DNA of 13,912 bases from Phoronis ovalis (taxonomy: Eukaryota > Phoronida > Phoronidae), in contig JAOXYB010035317.1 in the NCBI GenBank assembly GCA_028565635.1, positions 1 to 13,912 of the forward strand. The letters run 5' to 3'. The position numbers and the translations under genes were made by a program. The notes under the pieces are model-generated. The model saw nothing but the letters and a program-made list of their open reading frames with translations, did no database searches and was not told the DNA's origin. Numbering within the stretch: position 1 is the stretch's first letter; each line of letters opens with the position of its first letter. Of the stretch, positions 8,559 to 13,912 are shown one piece after another.

Positions 8559-8599
8559 ACTGGAATAATGCCAGCAAGGATGCCGAAGTAGTGTGGCAG
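8559..8599 (-). CDS. Weak candidate exon (unrecognised)
   Basis: The minus strand has a good acceptor (tttgctatttcttgtattag) and a donor (CAGT|gtaaat) around 41 bp of about half G+C. The phase-0 frame reads LPHYFGILAGIIP, hydrophobic enough for part of a membrane span, but all three frames are open. Its start phase matches the end of 8783-8810. Confidence 0.25.
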
Positions 8600-8782
8600 C
8601 TAATACAAGAAATAGCAAATCATACACAAATTTAATTAGCATTATAATAATTGTTTTTAATTAACTTGATTATTCTACTGTTATAGCAGATATTAAACAA
8701 GATATTAAAACCTTTAATACTACCAAGAAGTATACAAAAATGTAAACTGTACTACCTACCAAAAAGATCATCCACACCTTAC

Positions 8783-8810
8783 AACGACTTGTTCGACCTC
8801 CTCATGATCG
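8783..8810 (-). CDS. Weak candidate exon (unrecognised)
   Basis: The minus-strand segment between attgaatag and gtaagg is 28 bp. Two frames are open: DHEEVEQVV (ends phase 0) and IMRRSNKS. The donor is good and the acceptor poor. It stands out only as a G+C-richer patch. Confidence 0.22.
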
Positions 8811-9907
8811 CTATTCAATTATGCAGATCTCAAGAGGTAAATTAATCTATATAAAAGTCATCTATATATACCAATTGGCCTGTTTTTAGACATGATCTCT
8901 CTAAGAAAAGATAATACTAACAGTACTGCATTAACAATAATTGCATGACAATGATATCAATCAAAACATGCTTATATAGTTCTTGCCACCTTTATTGTTA
9001 AATAAATATTTTATGCTAAAATACCTACTATAGTGATCTAAGTCCTAATGAGCTATTTGCAAACTCTAGATAGTGATGCAAAAAAAAACAAACAGATGAT
9101 CTCCCAATTCTGTGTTTATGAATGAATGGATGAGGGTGTTGGCAACTGTGGGATTGAAATGTTGTGATTGTGGGATAAATTCATTTCCTTTAGCTATGTC
9201 ACTTATCCCCTTATGATCTCAGCTGGAAGCACAATATACCATTCCTGGACTATCATTACAAGCAAAATGTTATTTTCCTACTGAAACCATCATAATCACA
9301 TAAAAGGAGATTTAGAAAAGGGGCAGAAACTCAATTTTATCCCTCTGAGGTTTCTTATTTTGCAAGCAAGCTTTTTATAAATTAAACTTCCTTTTTTGAA
9401 TGAACGGATCAGAGTGCAAAGGAACACTCAAACTGCATTTTGTTTCAAATTTGTCTATAGAAAAGCTCATCTTATCTATATATAAATAACAAGCTACTAG
9501 AATGATTATATCATATTTAAAAGTGTACATGTACAGAAAGGTAATTCCAGTTTCCGTTTTATGGGGTATCTTGTACTATCAAAGGCACCTAAGAAGCACA
9601 CAAAAGATGCAAAATTTAAATGTACGTTTTCACCTGTAATAAATAACCTATTGGTAAGTTGTCAGGTAATTTGCATATGAAACATCCAGGCTACCCTAAC
9701 TGAATACATAACATTTAAATTTCGCGCCTTTTGTTTGTCACACAATGCTGGTGATAGCCCAAAGTAACACGCATGGACACTAGAATATATATTATAAATT
9801 AGACTCTAACAAAGTCATATGAATTATAACACGTTCAATGTTTCATGAACAAAGGAGATGTTTTGCTTGTAATGACAATGATTAGTCCCTAGGTAATTGG
9901 CTGGTAC
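8811..9907. other. AT-rich stretch, no supported gene
   Basis: A plus-strand frame after a strong acceptor at about 9230 runs 26 codons to TAA (about 9302) with no donor and no nearby polyadenylation signal. I do not call it. Otherwise nothing is visible. Confidence 0.4.
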
Positions 9908-9945
9908 CATTGTGCAGAGTACTGACACGTAGGCGAAATGCCGGC
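9908..9945 (-). CDS. Weak candidate exon (unrecognised)
   Basis: Thirty-eight minus-strand bases lie between attaactattacag and gtaccag in a G+C-rich patch. All three frames are open, so coding is undetermined. It could equally be leader sequence. Confidence 0.2.
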
Positions 9946-10070
9946 CTGTAATAGTTAATGATTATATTTTGCCTAGGGAAAAGCTCGATACCTGTGCAAG
10001 AACATAAGGTAGAAAATAGTCTCTTTAAGTGTATACAGTGCCTAAAAACAACAATAAGTCCCTTTGGCAG

Positions 10071-10138
10071 ATTGGAATGAAGATCAGTCCTGAAGTTAAA
10101 CCGTACCCTTCCCACGTCTCTTCTCGCTTCAGAATAAG
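10071..10138 (+). CDS. Candidate plus-strand exon (unrecognised)
   Basis: Acceptor aataagtccctttggcag and donor ATAAG|gtaatt bracket 68 bases on the plus strand. Only one frame is open: 22 codons starting IGMKISPEVKPYPSHVSSRF. It starts in phase 0 and ends with two bases. G+C is well above the surroundings. No partner exon on this strand was found, so it stands alone. The minus strand is also open here. Confidence 0.3.
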
Positions 10139-10713
10139 GTAATTTTGTTTTACATTAAAACAGCAGCGTCCAAAGCTACTAACAAAATAGATTAAATAAT
10201 TTGATAACTGTTGTAGGAAATTTTTCTTTGAGAATGCCTAAAGGGATGGCTTATGAATGTTTGTGGCACCTTATTCACTTTCAGTCCGGGATTTACAATA
10301 TTACATATATGAACAGCAAAAAAAGTAATGAAAGTCCTTAAATAGTTTCAATGGCTCATTTTAGCAGTAGTGTTATATATGCAAATAAAAATTTAACACT
10401 GGGTTAAGTTTTAAATAGTTATATGTAATTTTTAATACTGATCACTTATATTCAAATAAATTACAACTTGAAAGTTTTAAAACAGAAGTTACAGATTAAC
10501 CCAAAAAGGACAGAGATCACTATAATGTGCTTCCAATTCAACTGAGCATGAAAAAATACTATTTCATAGTCTTACCTTACAAAAATGATATCCTAATTAT
10601 TTTATCTAAATTTATATGTAGCATGCAAAAAAGTACTCCTTTCATGGACATGGTTACTCATTTTTTTACCAGTGCACATTCCAGGAGATTATTCATTAGC
10701 TTATTCAGGTCTT
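10139..10713. other. AT-rich stretch, no supported gene
   Basis: The plus-strand frame 10527-10718 is hydrophobic and low-complexity, without recognisable motifs. Nothing else is visible. Confidence 0.4.
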
Positions 10714-10811
10714 CCTAACCAGTGTGACAGTTCTTGTAGTACGAATTGCAGTGTGAAAACCAGAAAGTGTTCGCATGTGAGGATTGACGGTTCGAGTCCA
10801 CACTAGTTAGG
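10714..10811 (+). ncRNA. tRNA-like element, probably a SINE remnant
   Basis: A perfect RNA polymerase III B box, GGTTCGAGTCC, lies at 10789-10799. CCTAACCAGTGTG (10714-10726) and CACACTAGTTAGG (10799-10811) pair at 12 of 13 positions and close the 98-bp unit like an acceptor stem. I cannot fold a proper T-stem or anticodon arm, and the A box (about 10738-10749) is degenerate. It is therefore not a working tRNA gene. A tRNA-derived SINE head or decayed tRNA pseudogene fits best. Confidence 0.45.
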
Positions 10812-11274
10812 TGGGCCTGTTATTAAGCTAACACTTTGTTTCTTATATATTCCTTCTATATCTAGCAGGTTTATAACAATCAGTTCTACCAACACTGTAA
10901 TAATTTCTGTTCACATCTAGATAGCAATATAGTGAAAATGACCACAATATCAGTGGTGCAAATATCCAAAATTAAAGCAACATTATAATGCAAAAAGCCA
11001 GTAAACAAACCTAAAACTGATTACATATCTTTAGGTCCTACAAAAAGAAACAGCTGCTTTGAAATTTATAAGGTCAATACCTATAGTGCACATAAAAATG
11101 TCTTACCAGCCTTCTCCTGTAGCAGGATAATTTGATAATTCACTGATAATTCACTGTACAGCATAATTGTATTTCATTGTCCAACACCTGCATTTATAAG
11201 TGAAGGTTTTCAAGTTCATAGTTCAACATATATGAAAGATATTCTAAGCAATGACGGAGATGTTCATAGATTAC
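10812..11274. other. AT-rich stretch, no supported gene
   Basis: GATAATTCACT is repeated twice in tandem near 11133-11154. A plus-strand frame through about 11137-11295 is open and protein-like, but has no clear splice sites. Confidence 0.35.
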
Positions 11275-11420
11275 TGGGTGTGATAACAGAAATTTGAGAA
11301 ACGTGACATTTCCAAATTTCATGCATCCAGTGGAGAAACTACATTTACACAGTATTCTCAACATTTTTGTGGCGAAAACAATTTGCTTAATCATGTCAAA
11401 GATGCGTAAGTTTGCTGGAT
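11275..11420 (-). CDS. Candidate exon (unrecognised)
   Basis: The minus strand has a long pyrimidine-rich acceptor (atttgatttttctattag) and a moderate donor CCA|gtaatc. The 48-codon frame starts PANLRIFDMIKQIVFATKML and ends TFLKFLLSHP. Without the donor the frame continues to TAA at 11194. Composition is plausible, but no family is recognised and a plus-strand frame competes over the lower half. Confidence 0.3.
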
Positions 11421-11977
11421 CTAATAGAAAAATCAAATTAAAATAAAAACATGGAGTGCCAACTTTTATGATTATTATGCATCAGTGGATACGATTTCTA
11501 TTAGATCTTTCTTCACTGATCAATTCAAAACAGTCTACGATATAATTATATATTGTAAATATGCAAATATACAGGTGAAAAAAAATTAAAGAAATCATAA
11601 TGTCACTTTAAATGTATACAAACTACCTTGATTCTATTATCTCCCCAATCACAGATCAAAGTAACCACTAACCACTAACCACTCCAAATTGCAAACCAGC
11701 TCCTTCAGTTATTACTTAGGTAGCTCTCATCCTAATGTAAGTTTAAACTCTTATTTTTTTGTTATCACGTGTTACATGTAATTTTCTTAAGGCTAAGCTA
11801 GAGTCTGGTACAATTTTGTACAAACATTTTTGATAAATCTATATTGCATTTGTTTTACATACAATATTTTCAGAAACTTTAACACTCACACTATGTTATA
11901 GCTAGTGCTATTTCCAGACTTACTGTCTGAAATGCATGAAATTTAATTAAGTGTTTAATGATGACACACATGCTGAC
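11421..11977. other. AT-rich stretch, simple repeat only
   Basis: TAACCAC is repeated three times in tandem at 11662-11682. No gene signal is seen. Confidence 0.5.
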
Positions 11978-12031
11978 CTGCCAGAGTATATCTATAGTCC
12001 GCCAAGCAAAAAGCAAGCTCCCCAGCGATAC
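11978..12031 (-). CDS. Candidate exon (unrecognised)
   Basis: This 54-bp minus-strand segment lies between a pyrimidine-rich acceptor (tatgactcattctgaatag) and the donor GGCAG|gtcagc. Two frames are open: VSLGSLLFAWRTIDILWQ (phase 0) and IAGELAFCLADYRYTLA (phase 1). It is about half G+C. It might be an upstream exon of the minus-strand gene, but there is no link to the next candidates. Confidence 0.3.
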
Positions 12032-12088
12032 CTATTCAGAATGAGTCATAATGATAGAATAGTGTGGTAGGCGACGATGGGTAATGCA

Positions 12089-12101
12089 GAGAGAGAGAGA
12101 G
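12089..12101. repeat. (GA)n microsatellite
   Basis: Six GA units plus a G. Confidence 0.9.
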
Positions 12102-12471
12102 GCTTGTCTTGGTTTTACAAAAGATTAATGACGTAATTATTTCACTCTTGTTAACTTGAAGGAATATAAAAAAAATTGACTGTGGTTAAGCCTAGACGTT
12201 AGTTGAGATGGTACAGAATACTAACCTATGGATTTACTCAGACTGGTCCTATTCAATCAGTTTATAAAACATGTAGCACCAGTCAGCACATATTTAACCA
12301 CAACATGTGTCTAGACTTATTATATAATGTTGGGTAATCTTATGCTTACACACATCATTATGTTATTGCTTATTTAGCCAGACCAGCATCACACCACTTA
12401 CATAAGGATAATACTCTTACACACTGCATGCACCAGTGAACAATTCTCATAACACCCAAATAACACCAAAC
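12102..12471. other. AT-rich flank of the long-TIR element
   Basis: No gene is seen. ACACCCAAAT at 12452-12461 recurs exactly at 13138-13147, just beyond the other end of the element, and may be its target duplication. Confidence 0.4.
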
Positions 12472-12643
12472 ACTTACTCAAGTCCCTATGAACTTAAAAT
12501 TTTTTTTTTAAAAGTTAATGTTTATTTCTCTTTTATGTGTTTTACATCAGTGTTTTTAATTATCTCGAAATTTTTTTTTTTTTTTTTTACTATCATATAT
12601 ATGTTGAGTGTTAGCCGTCCATAGGGACTTGTCAAGTTCACAC
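12472..12643. repeat. Left terminal inverted repeat
   Basis: About 172 bp, matching the reverse complement of 12979-13135 with small differences and homopolymer-length changes (A/T runs). The 12-mer GTCCCTATGAAC at 12482-12493 is mirrored inside the same arm at 12617-12628. Confidence 0.85.
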
Positions 12644-12688
12644 TCTGCGACCGTAGCGCCACCTTACACCATCCTGAATTCCGGAGGG

Positions 12689-12696
12689 TGACGTCA
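12689..12696. promoter_or_regulatory. CRE/ATF palindrome TGACGTCA
   Basis: A full 8-bp consensus CRE lies 73 bases before the helicase ATG. It is in a G+C-rich block unlike the rest of the window. Confidence 0.55.
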
Positions 12697-12703
12697 TCTA
12701 TAT

Positions 12704-12715
12704 CCGCCATATTGG
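12704..12715 (-). promoter_or_regulatory. YY1-like site CCGCCATATTGG
   Basis: This matches the YY1 core (CCGCCATNTTG), common near start sites of animal housekeeping genes. It lies 54 bases before the ATG. With the nearby CRE and no obvious TATA box at a standard distance, it suggests a captured or element-borne promoter. Confidence 0.45.
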
Positions 12716-12768
12716 AATTATCGTTGATCACACATGTTATATTTTTGTTGCATATCTTTCGTTATAAA

Positions 12769-12933
12769 ATGGATATTGAGAGAGCAATTGAGCATGGAAT
12801 TCGTTGTGTAGGCTTTGAAGCACTGTATGAAGAGCAGCGGAAGGTTGTGGAGGCATACGCCAATGGGAATGATGTTTTTTTATGTGCGCCAACGGGCATG
12901 GGGAAAAGTCTAACTTTCGAAATTACTATTTAA
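12769..12933 (+). pseudogene. RecQ-like DNA helicase, N-terminal fragment (truncated)
   Basis: RecQ-family helicases are superfamily 2 ATPases that unwind DNA 3' to 5'. This 54-residue frame starts at an ATG in good context (A at -3, G at +4); the open frame extends upstream to 12688, but that part lies in promoter-like sequence. Residues 15-23 (GFEALYEEQ) form RecQ motif 0 with Gln23. Residues 40-47 (APTGMGKS) are Walker A with Lys46. Spacing and the following LTFEI fit the family. After Ile52 the similarity stops and TAA follows two codons later. All later motifs (DEAH box, arginine finger, RQC) are missing, against a core of more than 300 residues. It cannot be an active helicase. A splice donor at the break is not evident. 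It lies inside the long-TIR element, between the arms. Confidence 0.82.
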
Positions 12934-12936
12934 ATA

Positions 12937-12944
12937 TGACGTCA
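12937..12944. promoter_or_regulatory. Second TGACGTCA palindrome
   Basis: This is an identical 8-mer to 12689-12696, just after the stop codon and 35 bases inside the right arm. Its role is unknown. AGGTCA follows at 12947-12952. Confidence 0.45.
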
Positions 12945-12978
12945 CAAGGTCATGAATTATTCATATCAATGGAAAGAC

Positions 12979-13135
12979 TGCGAACTTTACAAGTCCTTGT
13001 GGACGGCAAACACCCAACATATATATGATAGTAAAAAAAATTTTAGAGATAATTAAAAACACTGATGTAAAAGACATAAAAAAGAGAATTAAACATATTT
13101 TTTTTTTTTTTAAGTTCACAAAGACTTGAGCAAGT
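12979..13135. repeat. Right terminal inverted repeat
   Basis: About 157 bp, inverted relative to 12472-12643. It is shorter mainly because its internal T/A homopolymers differ in length. It contains its own mirrored 12-mers at 12993-13004 and 13114-13125. Confidence 0.85.
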
Positions 13136-13137
13136 CT

Positions 13138-13147
13138 ACACCCAAAT
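13138..13147. repeat. Possible target duplication ACACCCAAAT
   Basis: An exact copy of 12452-12461, starting two bases outside the right arm. The left copy is 10 bases away from its arm, so the assignment is tentative. Confidence 0.35.
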
Positions 13148-13676
13148 GTATGATTTTTAAATCATATATTTTAAAAAGTAGAATGTATAGAATGTGTTAT
13201 AACTTGTCTTACCCAAATATTTAGTACATTTACATGTAAAATTGGTATCATCTATTTCTTAAAATATTTGTAATTGATATTTGTTAAAGTAAGATTCAAA
13301 CAATTCAGCACAGCACAAAAATGTGTTTTCAACTTGAATGGTCATTATCTTCAGAAAACGGTCACAAATTTACTCTGTATCCGCGCCTGGAATTTGAGCC
13401 ATTGACTTAAAAGACTGTTTTGATAGATTGTTAGTCACTTGTAATATTAAACTTTACATGTTTTCCAAAATGTATATTCGTGTATAATGCATTCTGATTT
13501 ACTAAACATAAAATATTGTTATTACTGTATGACCATACATGTGTGCTTTGTGCTTACTTGGTTGGGACCACTAAAAGTGGTCATAAACTAAAATTTACAT
13601 GTCAAACCTGTTTTTTTTTCAATACTTAATAAGACACACTAGAATTACTAATAAGTAAGGGATCATCTCAAAAGTT
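13148..13676. other. AT-rich stretch, no supported gene
   Basis: No exon, RNA gene or element end is recognised. Confidence 0.5.
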
Positions 13677-13770
13677 ATCTCACTAACCCCAAATGTATAG
13701 CGTTTCAGATAGGATTTACCCCCACCCCCCTGGTCAAACGTAGGGGGGTTAGTGAGATTTTTTTCCTATC
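13677..13770. repeat. Interleaved inverted repeats, C/G-rich
   Basis: ATCTCACTAACCCC (13677-13690) is exactly complementary to GGGGTTAGTGAGAT (13745-13758). Within the loop, C6 (13725-13730) faces G6 (13743-13748) across 12 bases. GATAGGA (13708-13714) in the loop is complementary to TCCTATC (13764-13770) outside it. The G+C skew contrasts with the flanks. It is probably a fragment of a dispersed repeat. Confidence 0.7.
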
Positions 13771-13912
13771 CATTTGCGAACCTAGGGGGTCGCGAGGGCA
13801 ATATTTGGTGCTATTTCCTGCAATCTGGAACTCTAATTCGCCATGACACACTGTGCCATTTTTTATAGAAAACACAAAGTTGATTTATGAACCAATATAT
13901 TTATAATCAGCA

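Larger units (their letters stand above)
12472..13135 (+). mobile_element. Long-TIR DNA transposon derivative carrying a RecQ-like helicase fragment
   Basis: A left arm (about 12472-12643) and right arm (about 12979-13135) are inverted copies. Outer ends align as ACTTACTCAAG against ACTTGCTCAAG. Long shared blocks include TTTTACATCAGTGTTTTTAATTATCTC and ACTATCATATATATGTTG. The 335-bp interior holds a promoter-like segment, a broken helicase start and two TGACGTCA sites. There is no transposase, so the element is non-autonomous. The exact 10-mer ACACCCAAAT outside both ends (12452-12461, 13138-13147) would suit a Mutator-type 9-11 bp duplication, but 10 unmatched bases separate it from the left arm. 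Pack-MULE capture or internal deletion of a helicase-bearing element are the two readings. Confidence 0.8.

Noticed and set aside
9231-9302. Plus-strand open frame after tccccttatgatctcag
   Set aside because: It has no downstream donor, ends in TAA, and no partner exon is visible.
9882-10115. Minus-strand ORF of 77 codons
   Set aside because: No motif, contains splice-like sites, and overlaps a better plus-strand exon candidate. Only the small segment 9908-9945 was kept, at low confidence.
10714-10811. Functional tRNA gene
   Set aside because: There is a B box and a closing stem, but no T-stem pairing, no anticodon arm and a degenerate A box.
11137-11295. Plus-strand frame containing MKDILSNDGDVHRLLGVI
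   Set aside because: Protein-like, but with no convincing acceptor or donor, and it competes with a minus frame on the same bases. It cannot be decided.
12522-12731. Minus-strand ORF of 69 codons
   Set aside because: It runs through the left TIR and promoter-like interior of the transposon in antisense. It is low-complexity (Lys run from a poly-T) and has no motif.
1-13912. CRISPR array, prokaryotic operon or viral genome
   Set aside because: There are no regularly spaced repeats, no Shine-Dalgarno-led tandem ORFs and no viral replication or capsid reading frames.

Overview
This is AT-rich (roughly one third G+C by eye) eukaryotic nuclear DNA. It has no prokaryote-style gene packing and no long ORF. 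Short G+C-richer open segments are flanked by GT/AG splice signals, and there are non-autonomous transposons with terminal inverted repeats (TIRs), homopolymers and microsatellites. A RecQ-type helicase fragment sits behind a CRE/YY1-like promoter, which suggests an animal, most likely an invertebrate. The sequence alone does not fix the species.

Left part (about 1-7000): I see a chain of candidate exons on the minus strand. The best block runs from about 4772 down to 1676: exons 4636-4772, 3033-3190, 2549-2614, 2107-2179 and 1676-1802. Their splice phases agree at all four junctions, and joined they give an open frame of 186 codons ending in TAG. I do not recognise the product. Further candidates lie 3' of it (1340-1407, 272-328) and 5' of it (5447-5473, 5870-5884, 6620-6699, 6780-6932). 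Several of these segments are also open on the plus strand, so strand and exon bounds are hypotheses. A 473-bp MITE-like element (426-898) with 14-bp TIRs and a perfect 8-bp target-site duplication (TSD) lies between the last candidates.

Middle (about 7000-12400): mostly intron-like or intergenic DNA. It holds a two-copy tandem duplication of about 107 bp (7279-7492), a tRNA-like/SINE-like stem with a perfect B box (10714-10811), simple repeats and a handful of weak candidate exons.

Right part (12400-13912): the clearest object is a 664-bp element with TIRs of about 160-170 bp (12472-13135). It carries the first 52 recognisable residues of a RecQ-like helicase (motif 0 plus Walker A), then breaks off into a stop. 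Two TGACGTCA palindromes flank this ORF. The architecture resembles a Pack-MULE or an internally deleted derivative of a helicase-bearing DNA transposon. Beyond it lies AT-rich DNA and a C/G-rich pair of interleaved inverted repeats (13677-13770).
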